From: Clostridiales bacterium | GTDB lineage: Bacteria; Bacillota; Clostridia; Christensenellales; Aristaeellaceae | Reading direction: 5' to 3' | Assembly (NCBI GenBank): GCA_004556395.1 | Contig: SFHK01000087.1 | Span: 1-7,390, forward strand | DNA length: 7,390 nucleotides | Shown here: piece by piece, positions 1 to 5,931 of the stretch | Numbering within the stretch: position 1 is the stretch's first letter | How the letters are laid out: every line of letters starts with the position of its first letter | Translations under genes and position numbers: made by a program | Notes under the pieces: model-generated | The model's database searches: none | Seen by the model: only the letters and a program-made list of their open reading frames with translations | What the model was told of the DNA's origin: nothing

Positions 1-413
1 AGGGACATTCCGTCCGCGCGCATTTCGGCCAGCATGCCCGCGATTTTTCGACCGCCGCACACGAGGTCGTTCGGCCACTTGATGCGCACCGCGTCGTTCG
101 TGCGCTCGTTCAGCGCCTTCGCGGCCGCCAGCGCGGCCACAAATACCAGATCCGCCGCGGCGAGGGCGGGCAGAGCGCCCGGCGCGGGTCGAACCAGAAT
201 GGAGAACCACGCGCCCGTGCCCGGTTTCGACAACCATTTGCGGTCGAAGCGGCCGCGTCCGGCGGACTGTTCGCGCGCGAACGCGACGGCGCCGTCCGGC
301 GCGCCCTCCTCGGCCCACGCCTTCAGGCGCGTGTTCGTGGAGTCGGCCAGCTCGTAGACGCGGGCGGCGTGTCCGGCAAGAAGGCTTTCTCTATAAAGGT
401 TTTCGATGCTCAT
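1..413 (-). CDS. birA: Biotin--[acetyl-CoA-carboxylase] ligase, catalytic-domain type (partial, C-terminus beyond left edge)
   Basis: Biotin-protein ligase: makes biotinyl-5'-AMP from biotin and ATP and transfers biotin to a lysine on biotin-dependent carboxylases; cytoplasmic. Seen: 137 whole codons from an ATG at 413-411 running off the window. The hallmarks of the BPL/LplA catalytic fold are present in order: DSTN (residues 24-27), the biotin/AMP loop GRGRFDRKW (52-60), FSILVRP (70-76), and KWPNDLV followed by GRKIAGML (112-128), where K112 matches the conserved biotin-binding lysine. The start is supported by GGGAGG seven bases upstream. The protein starts directly at the catalytic domain, with no room for the roughly 60-residue N-terminal winged helix of E. 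coli/B. subtilis BirA, so it is probably a monofunctional ligase that does not repress transcription. It lies 15 bases downstream of the MazG-like gene and is likely co-transcribed with it. The C-terminal domain is not visible. Confidence 0.93.
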   Translation of the reverse strand, partial: MSIENLYRESLLAGHAARVYELADSTNTRLKAWAEEGAPDGAVAFAREQSAGRGRFDRKWLSKPGTGAWFSILVRPAPGALPALAAADLVFVAALAAAKALNERTNDAVRIKWPNDLVCGGRKIAGMLAEMRADGMS

Positions 414-428
414 GGGAAAGCCTCCCGA

Positions 429-764
429 TTACTGATCGAGTTCCTTGCGGTGAAGCGATTTCTCGGTGCTGAAGCCCTCCGGATAGCGCGCCCTGAGCTT
501 GTCGATGTTCGCCTGAAGGATTTCTTCCAGCGTCAGCCCCAGCGCGGTGGCCGTTTCGGCGAGATACCACGCAATATCGCCCAGCTCCTTCGCAAGGTGC
601 GCCTTGTCCAGCTCGTGCCCCTGCGCCAGCCACTTTTTCACAATGTCAATCGCTTCGCCCGATTCGCCGCAAAGCCCCATCACGCCGTTTAGGAGCACGT
701 CGCGCTCGCTCAGCGCCGGATTCCGCGTCGTCATGGCAAGTTTCTGGTATTCGTTGATCGTCAT
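429..764 (-). CDS. MazG-like nucleotide pyrophosphohydrolase domain protein
   Basis: A 111-residue, all-alpha protein of the MazG/dUTPase-like NTP pyrophosphohydrolase superfamily, which hydrolyses (d)NTPs to NMP plus pyrophosphate with Mg2+ and is generally viewed as nucleotide-pool housekeeping; the actual substrate cannot be read from sequence. Seen: the N-terminal MTINEYQKLA opening typical of these short proteins, then metal-binding acidic motifs GESGE (E34..E37) and KELGDIAWYLAE (E60..D63), the ExxE...ExxD pattern of the family. One domain, no signal peptide, usual length for the single-domain form. The start at 764 is backed by GGAGG (773-777 on this strand) with an 8-base spacer and by a very good promoter upstream. 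It is the first gene of the operon, with birA following after 15 bases. No antitoxin or toxin partner lies beside it, so the name MazG should not be taken as a toxin-antitoxin link. Confidence 0.88.
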   Translation of the reverse strand: MTINEYQKLAMTTRNPALSERDVLLNGVMGLCGESGEAIDIVKKWLAQGHELDKAHLAKELGDIAWYLAETATALGLTLEEILQANIDKLRARYPEGFSTEKSLHRKELDQ

Positions 765-792
765 AGGTCTGTCCTCCGGTTTCGTTTTCTAC

Positions 793-821
793 AGTATAGC
801 AAACGGAAATCGGCGCGTCAA
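793..821 (-). promoter_or_regulatory. Sigma-A promoter for the MazG-like/birA operon
   Basis: Reading the minus strand, TTGACG (816-821) is followed after 17 bases by TATACT (793-798). This matches 5/6 of the -35 and 5/6 of the -10 consensus with ideal spacing. It lies 28 bases upstream of the MazG-like start codon and points towards it. Confidence 0.8.
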
Positions 822-829
822 GAAAGAGG

Positions 830-858
830 TAGACGAAGTTCACATCCTATGCTATAAT
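830..858 (+). promoter_or_regulatory. Sigma-A promoter for the secreted-protein gene
   Basis: TAGACG (830-835, 4/6 of the -35 consensus), a 17-base spacer, then a perfect TATAAT (853-858). The predicted transcript begins near 865, giving a leader of about 24 bases that holds the AAGGAAG ribosome binding site (874-880). It is back-to-back with the minus-strand promoter, with only 8 bp between the two -35 boxes. Confidence 0.75.
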
Positions 859-888
859 GTACACAAAAATGGAAAGGAAGAAACGAAA

Positions 889-2022
889 ATGAAACGTGGA
901 ATCGCGATGCTTCTGGCGTTTTTGCTGGCGCTCTCCTTTGCGGCGGCTGCCGAATCGCCTGCGTCGACGGAGGAATGGATGGTCGGGGAGACGATCGAGC
1001 TGGCGAAGCGAATTCAGGAGCTCGGTGCGGACGAAGCGTACGGACGCATGTATTCGTCGGACGAGCAGATTCTTTCCGTCGGCGGGACGGCGGCGCAGAT
1101 GACGATCCCGGATGCTTCGAAGGCGACGGTGATCTATGTCGACATGAATTCGTTCCTGATGAGCGCGGCGGGGACTGCGGTGACGCTCTCGGACGAAGCC
1201 GCGCACGCGATGAATATGCAGTTTGGAAGCATCCTGCTTCAGATGACGGGCAGCGCGTATGGCGTTTACGCGACGGCGGGGATGAGCGTTTATCACGCGG
1301 AAGAGGTTTATCCCGGCTTCGACGCGTTTGCAAACGCGGTGGTGCTGCTGGACTGCGGCACGGCGACGATCGGCGCGGCCTTCTCCATGACTGACAACGG
1401 CATTGTGGCCGCGACCGCCAAGTTGCTGCCCGCGGGCGCTATGAACGCGTATCTTGCGATCAATATGCCGAGCGTGCAGACGGAGAGCCGAACCATTCAG
1501 GCGGCCGAGGGAGACGAATGGTATAAGACCGCGGCGCTTAACGCGGCGGCGCGGCTGAAGCTTCTGATGTCGGACGCGATGTATGTGGAAGGCATGGGAG
1601 CGTCCGACGAGATCAAGGCCGTTCTTGACGGCTATGCCGCCGGAGAGGATGCGGGCATGGAATGCGTGCGGGAGATCATCCCTTCTAAGGATATTTTGCC
1701 GAATATGAGCTTTGAGAACGAGACGCAAAAGCGGTTCATGGCCGAGAATATGGCTTCTCAGGTGCCAACGATGCTGCTTGCGCGCAAGGGCGTTACGGAG
1801 CTTTCGGCGGGAAGCATGGTAAACGCGACGCTTTACTACAGCGGTTTTTCGGATTTTGAGAGCCGCGTGGTGTTCGTGGACGCGAAAACGTTTACCGCGG
1901 GCGTATCGTTCACGAACATGGGCAAGGGCGTTGTGTGTGCGCGCGCGATTCCCATGCCTGCCGATATTCTGAATGATTTTTCCGAAACGGACATTCCGAA
2001 TATGCTCGGAATGGCGGGCTGA
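889..2022 (+). CDS. Secreted protein of unknown function with an internal duplication
   Basis: I do not recognise this family. Seen: 377 residues with a clear signal peptide (MKR, then a hydrophobic stretch to about residue 21, with an AAA-type cleavage site before ESPAS), so it is probably exported; there is no second membrane segment, lipobox or sortase motif. The start at 889 is chosen because the signal peptide begins there, AAGGAAG lies 8 bases upstream and a promoter fits. The open frame extends further upstream (to 547), but that part is antisense to the MazG-like gene. The body seems to contain two diverged copies of one unit, about residues 104-196 and 279-372. Each ends in a matching segment: VVLLDCGTATIGAAFS (151-166) and VVFVDAKTFTAGVSFT (327-342), each continuing into a G-[IV]-V-x-A-x-A/PA stretch. 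The only cysteines in the mature part are C156, C259 and C350. No enzyme motif is visible. It is a single-gene unit, divergent from the MazG-like/birA operon. Confidence 0.85.
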   Translation: MKRGIAMLLAFLLALSFAAAAESPASTEEWMVGETIELAKRIQELGADEAYGRMYSSDEQILSVGGTAAQMTIPDASKATVIYVDMNSFLMSAAGTAVTLSDEAAHAMNMQFGSILLQMTGSAYGVYATAGMSVYHAEEVYPGFDAFANAVVLLDCGTATIGAAFSMTDNGIVAATAKLLPAGAMNAYLAINMPSVQTESRTIQAAEGDEWYKTAALNAAARLKLLMSDAMYVEGMGASDEIKAVLDGYAAGEDAGMECVREIIPSKDILPNMSFENETQKRFMAENMASQVPTMLLARKGVTELSAGSMVNATLYYSGFSDFESRVVFVDAKTFTAGVSFTNMGKGVVCARAIPMPADILNDFSETDIPNMLGMAG

Positions 2023-2055
2023 TTTTGGCGACGGAAAAGCTAACCCAAAATATGG

Positions 2056-2084
2056 TTGAATTTTGCGGGGCGAGTGGGTATAAT
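2056..2084 (+). promoter_or_regulatory. Sigma-A promoter for the DUF1292 gene
   Basis: TTGAAT (2056-2061, 4/6) and a perfect TATAAT (2079-2084) are separated by 17 bases, in the 109-base gap before the DUF1292 gene. The predicted start of transcription is near 2091, giving a leader of about 40 bases with GAAGGGAG (2115-2122) as ribosome binding site. Confidence 0.75.
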
Positions 2085-2131
2085 ACCATTGTCCGCAGAG
2101 AATGCGAATCATCCGAAGGGAGAAACGAATC

Positions 2132-2467
2132 ATGGACGAAGAGCTCGATCTCGTAGTGTTTGAGGACGATCAGGGAAACCAGATCACGATGGAGGTTATC
2201 GATTACTTCTTCTACGAGGGTAATGAATATGCAATGCTGACCGATTATCAGGAGGACGACGACACGTGCGACGCGTGCGAGAAGGCCGACTGCGAAGGTT
2301 GCCCGGAGCAGGAGGAAATCGTGATCATGCGCGTGGTGCCCGTGGGCGACGATGAGGAAGAATTCGTGCCCGTGGACGAGGAGCTTGCCAGCCGTCTGAT
2401 TGAAATGATCGAGAGCGGCGCGTTTGACGATGACTTTGAGGAAGAGGACGACGACGAGCAGCCGTAA
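2132..2467 (+). CDS. DUF1292 family protein with an inserted CxxC-x4-CxxC cluster
   Basis: A small, very acidic protein (111 residues) of the DUF1292 family, the YrzB-like proteins widespread in Bacillota and of unknown role. Seen: the family core is split in two. Residues 4-40 read as VVFEDDQGNQITMEVIDYF then EYAMLTDY, and residues 62-95 as EEIVIMRVVPVGDDEEEF-type strands followed by a short helix. Between them is a cysteine cluster C46-x2-C49-x4-C54-x2-C57, a plausible zinc or iron-sulfur site. The C-terminus is an acidic run of D and E. The start at 2132 has GAAGGGAG upstream with a 9-base spacer; the in-frame ATG at 2102 would add ten basic residues, overlap the ribosome binding site region and lack a binding site of its own. 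No signal peptide, so cytoplasmic. The family assignment is firm; metal binding is inferred from cysteine spacing only. Confidence 0.87.
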   Translation: MDEELDLVVFEDDQGNQITMEVIDYFFYEGNEYAMLTDYQEDDDTCDACEKADCEGCPEQEEIVIMRVVPVGDDEEEFVPVDEELASRLIEMIESGAFDDDFEEEDDDEQP

Positions 2468-2479
2468 ATCCTACCTCTG

Positions 2480-2510
2480 ACCGGCGGAGCTCGAACGCCC
2501 GCCGGTTTTT
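2480..2510 (+). terminator. Rho-independent terminator after the DUF1292 gene
   Basis: ACCGGCGG (2480-2487) pairs perfectly with CCGCCGGT (2499-2506) around an 11-base loop, giving an 8-bp GC-rich stem followed by a T run (2506-2510). It lies 12 bases past the DUF1292 stop and only 26 bases before the ispE start codon. Confidence 0.85.
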
Positions 2511-2536
2511 CCATGTCTTCAGGAAGGAAGTAGCGA

Positions 2537-3373
2537 ATGCGAATCACCGTACAGGCACAGGCGAAAATCAACTGGGCGCTGGATATTCTTTCAAGGCGCG
2601 AGGACGGTTATCACGAGATGGACATGCTGATGCAGAAAATCGCGCTGTCCGACGAAATCCGCTTTGAAACCGCAAGATGGACGACGCTGACCGTCAACGG
2701 CCATCTGATTGCGAACGCCGGGAAGAATCTGATCGTCCGCGCGGCCAATCTGCTCAACGAGTATATGGGCGAGAAGCGCGGCGTTCGGATTACGCTTTCC
2801 AAGCGCATTCCCGTGCGCGCGGGTCTGGGCGGCGGCAGCGCCGACTGCGCCGCGGCGCTGATGGCGCTGAACGACCTGTGGGGCTTCAAGCTTCCGGCCA
2901 AGACGCTGAAAAAGCTGGCGCTCAGTTTAGGCGCGGATGTGCCGTATTGCATGGAAAACGATTTCTGCCGCGTGCGCGGAATTGGCGAGGATGTTCAGAC
3001 GCTGGAAAACGCGCCGAAGATTCCGCTGGTCGTGGCGTGCGTAAGCCCGGGTCTTTCGACGCAGGCGGTGTTTTCGAACTTTGACGAGGCGGGGGATTCG
3101 CCGCTGAACGTGCCGATGGAGAAGCTGTGCGGCCGACTGACGGCCGGCGATTTCCGTGCCGCGGACGAAATCAGCGGGAACGCGCTGGAACGCGCCGCGA
3201 TTCGGCTGCTTCCGGCTGTCGCAGATACCATGGAGCGGATGCGCGCCTGCGGCTCTTTGTATACGCGCATGTCCGGAAGCGGCTCGGCCGTGTTCGGCGT
3301 GTTTGAAACCGCGGACAAGGCGCGCGAGGCGGCGCAGAAAATTGAGGGCGCGACCGCGACGGAAACCGTCTGA
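2537..3373 (+). CDS. ispE: 4-diphosphocytidyl-2-C-methyl-D-erythritol kinase (IspE)
   Basis: ATP-dependent kinase that phosphorylates the 2-hydroxyl of CDP-methylerythritol, the fourth step of the MEP (non-mevalonate) pathway to IPP and DMAPP; cytoplasmic. Seen: 278 residues, close to the usual length of about 280-290. Domains and motifs of the GHMP kinase fold are in order: the N-terminal AKINWAL with K10, DGYHEMDMLMQ substrate-binding segment, the glycine-rich ATP loop PVRAGLGGGSADCAAA (92-107), LGADVPYC with the conserved catalytic aspartate D134, and the C-terminal RMSGSGSAVFG loop (244-254). Start chosen at 2537: AGGAAGGAAG lies directly upstream and the AKIN motif falls at its normal distance. 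No promoter is visible in the 26 bases between the preceding terminator and the ATG, so expression may depend on read-through of that hairpin or on an unseen promoter inside the upstream gene. The next gene, spoIIR, begins 73 bases downstream. Confidence 0.96.
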   Translation: MRITVQAQAKINWALDILSRREDGYHEMDMLMQKIALSDEIRFETARWTTLTVNGHLIANAGKNLIVRAANLLNEYMGEKRGVRITLSKRIPVRAGLGGGSADCAAALMALNDLWGFKLPAKTLKKLALSLGADVPYCMENDFCRVRGIGEDVQTLENAPKIPLVVACVSPGLSTQAVFSNFDEAGDSPLNVPMEKLCGRLTAGDFRAADEISGNALERAAIRLLPAVADTMERMRACGSLYTRMSGSGSAVFGVFETADKAREAAQKIEGATATETV

Positions 3374-3387
3374 TTTTCTCGGAAAAG

Positions 3388-3418
3388 TGAATAATTTCCC
3401 GCGCATTTGCCGACGATA
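3388..3418 (+). promoter_or_regulatory. Candidate forespore sigma-F/G-type promoter for spoIIR
   Basis: TGAATA (3388-3393) and, 15 bases on, GCCGACGATA (3409-3418) resemble the sigma-F pattern (GYATA-like -35, GGnnAnAnTw-like -10) at the right spacing, though the -10 misses two of its conserved positions. B. subtilis spoIIR is a sigma-F gene, so such a site is expected here. The predicted start of transcription is near 3425. No sigma-A-like pair is visible in this gap. The call is weak on sequence alone. Confidence 0.35.
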
Positions 3419-3446
3419 GATGCATAAAACCCGGGAGGTTTGCATC
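3419..3446 (+). promoter_or_regulatory. Possible hairpin over the spoIIR ribosome binding site
   Basis: GATGCA (3419-3424) is exactly complementary to TGCATC (3441-3446), which abuts the ATG at 3447. Inside it, AACC (3428-3431) pairs with GGTT (3437-3440), leaving a 3-base bulge and a 5-base loop. The stem and loop cover the GGGAGG ribosome binding site (3433-3438). Folding is inferred from complementarity only. Confidence 0.4.
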
Positions 3447-3968
3447 ATGCGTCGGCTTTTGTTATGCCTTTTTTGTCTTGGATTGTCGTTTACATCGATT
3501 TGTGAAGCGGAAACGTTTTCGCCCGTGCGTCTGCACGTCGTGGCGGACAGCAACGAGCCCGAGGCGCAGAGGCTGAAGCTTCTTGTGCGGGATTGCGTGG
3601 CGCTGGAAACGCGGGCGTTGCTGGCTTCCGCGCACAGCGAAGCGGAGGCCTGCGCGATTCTGCGCGAGAAAGCCGCCTATCTTCGCGCCTGCGCGCGGCA
3701 GGCGGCGCGGGAAAACGGATACGACGGGCGCGTCGCGATTCGGCAGGGACAAATGCCCTTTCCGGCAAGACTGTATGGAACGCTGCTTCTGCCCGCGGGC
3801 GCGTACGACGCGGTGCGCGTGGAGCTGGGCGCGGCGGAGGGGCGAAACTGGTGGTGCGTGCTGTATCCGTCGCTCTGCGTGCGCGGCGGGACGGACGGGC
3901 CGATTCGCTTTTATTCCAGCGTGCGCACGTGGCTTGAACGGATTCGAAGGGAGGGACTGGGGCTGTGA
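3447..3968 (+). CDS. spoIIR: Stage II sporulation protein R (SpoIIR)
   Basis: SpoIIR is made in the forespore, secreted into the space between forespore and mother cell, and activates the membrane protease SpoIIGA, which then processes pro-sigma-E in the mother cell. Seen: 173 residues with a signal peptide (MRR, a hydrophobic stretch, likely cleavage after SICEA at residue 21), then family landmarks: VRLHVVADSNEPEAQRLKL (27-45), FPARLYGTLLLPAGAYDAVRV (about 104-124) and NWWCVLYPSLC (133-143), the best-conserved block. The C-terminus is short, as in many clostridial versions. The start at 3447 is preferred over an in-frame ATG at 3420, because GGGAGG sits 8 bases upstream of 3447 and the signal peptide begins there. 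The stop overlaps the sleB GTG start by four bases (GTGA), so the two are probably translationally coupled. A candidate forespore promoter and a hairpin lie just upstream. Confidence 0.92.
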   Translation: MRRLLLCLFCLGLSFTSICEAETFSPVRLHVVADSNEPEAQRLKLLVRDCVALETRALLASAHSEAEACAILREKAAYLRACARQAARENGYDGRVAIRQGQMPFPARLYGTLLLPAGAYDAVRVELGAAEGRNWWCVLYPSLCVRGGTDGPIRFYSSVRTWLERIRREGLGL

Positions 3969-4630
3969 AACGAACGACGGCTTTTCTGCTGGCAATGGCC
4001 ATTGCGCTTGGCCTGTGCCTGTCGCCCGCGCTGGCGGACATTGTGCTGGAGGTGGGCTCCAGCGGCGCGAATGTAACCAAGGTGCAGAACCGCCTGATTC
4101 AGTATGGATACATGACCGGCAGCGCCGACGGAAAGTACGGCGAAAAGACGCGCGACGCGGTCCTCCTGTTCCAGAAGCGGAACGGCCTTACGGTGGATGG
4201 GCGCGTCGGCAAGGAGACGGCCGCGGCGCTGGGCGTTACGCTCACGTCGTCGACCTCGTCTTCTTCCTCGACGATCGTTTCGGCGGATCAGAAGCTGCTG
4301 GCGAAGCTGGTCTACGCCGAGGCGCGCGGCGAGAGCTACAAGGGGCAGGTAGCCGTGGCGGCGGTCGTGCTGAACCGCGTGTCGTCCTCCTCGTTCCCAA
4401 ACACCATTTCGGGCGTGATTTATCAGACGGGCGCGTTTTCGTGCGTCAGCAACGGTTCGATCAACAACACGCCGAACGACACGGCTGTTCGCGCGGCGCT
4501 TGACGCGATGAACGGCTGGGACCCGACGAACGGCTGTCTCTACTATTATAATCCCGGAAAGACCAGCGATTCGTGGATTCGCACGCGCACGGTCGTTACG
4601 GTGATCGGCAATCATTATTTCGCGAGGTAG
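3965..4630 (+). CDS. sleB: Spore cortex-lytic enzyme SleB (peptidoglycan-binding plus hydrolase_2 domains)
   Basis: SleB is a lytic transglycosylase that degrades cortex peptidoglycan at muramic-delta-lactam during germination; it is stored in the dormant spore. Seen: 221 residues. A signal peptide ends in ALA at 22-24. Residues 27-90 form a PG_binding_1 domain (LEVGSSGANVTKVQNRL ... GKYGEKTRDAVLLFQKRNGLTVDGRVG). A serine/threonine-rich linker follows (92-106), then the SleB/CwlJ catalytic domain 108-221. In that domain VYAEARGE carries the conserved catalytic glutamate (E119), followed by QVAVAAVVLNRV, GAFSCVSNGSI and a YYNP motif (194-197). The start is GTG at 3965, overlapping the spoIIR stop, with GGGAGGG about 9 bases upstream; the signal peptide begins exactly there. 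ypeB follows after 5 bases, the arrangement also known in Bacillus. Clostridia carry other SleB-type hydrolases, but the domain order and the ypeB neighbour make this the germination enzyme. Confidence 0.93.
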   Translation: MKRTTAFLLAMAIALGLCLSPALADIVLEVGSSGANVTKVQNRLIQYGYMTGSADGKYGEKTRDAVLLFQKRNGLTVDGRVGKETAAALGVTLTSSTSSSSSTIVSADQKLLAKLVYAEARGESYKGQVAVAAVVLNRVSSSSFPNTISGVIYQTGAFSCVSNGSINNTPNDTAVRAALDAMNGWDPTNGCLYYYNPGKTSDSWIRTRTVVTVIGNHYFAR

Positions 4631-4635
4631 GCACA

Positions 4636-5922
4636 ATGAAGGAGCGATGGATGAAAACCGCGCTTTGCGCGGTCTCGACGCTGCTTGCGGCCATGGCGGT
4701 GCTGTACGCGAGCGCGGCTTCGGATGGAAAGAAGCGGGAAATGGCGCTGAACGCCGTTTATCAGCGGGCGTTTTATGAAACGTGCGAATACGTCAGCGGT
4801 ATGGAAAACGATTTGAGTAAGCTGAGCGCCACGAGCAGCGCGCGCACGCAGGTATCCCTGCTCGACGATCTTTCACGCCGGGCGCAGGGCGCGCAGTGCA
4901 ATCTGGCGCTGCTTCCCGTGAGCATGGACGCGGCGACAGCCACGATGAAATTCGTGAATCAGGCGGGTGACTATGCGGAAACGCTCAGCGCGCGGCTGTC
5001 CGCCGGAGGGACGCTGGGCGAGGAGGATCGTGCGCAGCTCGGCGTGCTTTCGGAAAGCGCGTCCCTGTTCGCGTCGCGGCTGGACGAAGCGCTGACGACG
5101 GGCGTGTTCACCGTCGGAGATGCGGAAGGGGTACCGGAGCTGCTGGCGAACGTGCCGGATACGTCCTATCCCACGCTTCTCTACGACGGGCCGTTCTCCG
5201 ACACGCGTCTGGACGGCGCGGCGCGCGGGCCTTCCGGCGACGAGATGACGCGCGAGCAGGCGGCGCAGGCGCTGATGGACTTCCTTGGCGACGACGTGGA
5301 CGGTATTTCATTCACCGGCGACGCGCAGGGCGAAACGGAGCTATATGAGTTCGCGCTGCGCTACCACGGGCGCGAATGCAGCGCGGGCGTGAGCAAAAAA
5401 GGCGGCAGGCTGTTCTACCTTCTGCCGGACTCGGCGGGCGGCGAGAGCCTGCGCACGCAGGAGGAATGCGTAGAGAGCGCGAAGATGTTCCTTGAAAGCC
5501 GGATTCCGGGCGAGGTGCAGGAAAGCTATTATCGCGTGTACAGCGGCGTGCTCACCGTGAACATGGTGCCGGTGGAAAGCGGAATCCTGCTGTATCCCGA
5601 CCTGATCAAGGTGCAGGTTTCGATGAGCGACGCGAGCGTAATCGGACTTGAAATGAAGGACTACTATCGCAATCACGCGCCGCGTGCGCTCCCGGAGCCA
5701 GCCATCGACGAAGCGCAGGCGCTCGCGCTGGCCGGAGCGCGGCTTGAAACCGAGGGCGCGCGCATGTGCCTGATTCCCATTCGGCAGACCGAGGCGCTGT
5801 GCTATGAGGTGCGCGGCCGGGAGGGGGAGGACGAATTCCTGCTTTATATCGACGCGCAGACCGGCGTGGAGCAGACGCTGTTTCAGCTTTTAAAGGCGCC
5901 CGACGGGACGCTCGCGGAATAG
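4636..5922 (+). CDS. ypeB: Germination protein YpeB
   Basis: YpeB is needed for SleB to be incorporated into, and stable in, the spore; its C-terminal PepSY domains are known to interact with and restrain SleB. Seen: 428 residues (B. subtilis YpeB is about 450). One N-terminal membrane anchor at about residues 8-27. A helical, coiled-coil-like region follows (about 35-155), then the family signature YPTLLYDGPFSD (178-189). The C-terminal part is PepSY-like, about 205-265, 275-345 and 355-417, including YPDLIKVQVSM, a DYYRNHAPRALPEP stretch, CLIP..Q.EALCYEV and FLLYIDAQTGVEQ. The start at 4636 is chosen because GAGG (4624-4627), inside the end of sleB, lies 8 bases upstream and the membrane segment begins right after; the open frame runs back to 4573 but that part overlaps sleB. 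The 5-base gap from sleB implies joint translation. mazF follows 9 bases after the stop. Confidence 0.93.
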   Translation: MKERWMKTALCAVSTLLAAMAVLYASAASDGKKREMALNAVYQRAFYETCEYVSGMENDLSKLSATSSARTQVSLLDDLSRRAQGAQCNLALLPVSMDAATATMKFVNQAGDYAETLSARLSAGGTLGEEDRAQLGVLSESASLFASRLDEALTTGVFTVGDAEGVPELLANVPDTSYPTLLYDGPFSDTRLDGAARGPSGDEMTREQAAQALMDFLGDDVDGISFTGDAQGETELYEFALRYHGRECSAGVSKKGGRLFYLLPDSAGGESLRTQEECVESAKMFLESRIPGEVQESYYRVYSGVLTVNMVPVESGILLYPDLIKVQVSMSDASVIGLEMKDYYRNHAPRALPEPAIDEAQALALAGARLETEGARMCLIPIRQTEALCYEVRGREGEDEFLLYIDAQTGVEQTLFQLLKAPDGTLAE

Positions 5923-5931
5923 GAGGGGCGC

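Noticed and set aside
547..888. Upstream extension of the secreted-protein frame
   Set aside because: It overlaps the MazG-like gene in antisense, and the signal peptide, ribosome binding site and promoter all place the start at 889.
2022..2051. Inverted repeat ATTTTGG/CCAAAAT after the secreted-protein stop
   Set aside because: A 7-bp AT-rich stem with a 16-base loop and no T tract does not make a convincing terminator, and it runs into the DUF1292 promoter region.
847..2133. Minus-strand 428-residue open frame opposite the secreted-protein gene
   Set aside because: High GC leaves the antisense frame open. The product is extremely rich in R and H, with no signal peptide or motif, and the plus-strand gene has a promoter, ribosome binding site and signal peptide.
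3374..3386. Small TTTTC-TCG-GAAAA hairpin just after ispE
   Set aside because: The stem is only 5 AT-rich pairs with no following T tract, too weak to call a terminator.
3420..3446. ATG at 3420 as the spoIIR start
   Set aside because: No ribosome binding site precedes it, whereas the ATG at 3447 has GGGAGG at ideal spacing and opens a proper signal peptide.
3583..4503. Plus-strand 306-residue frame spanning spoIIR and sleB
   Set aside because: Out-of-frame shadow rich in R, G and C that covers two well-supported genes.
3911..4636. Minus-strand 241-residue frame opposite sleB
   Set aside because: Arginine-rich antisense shadow of a clear SleB gene, with no motif of its own.
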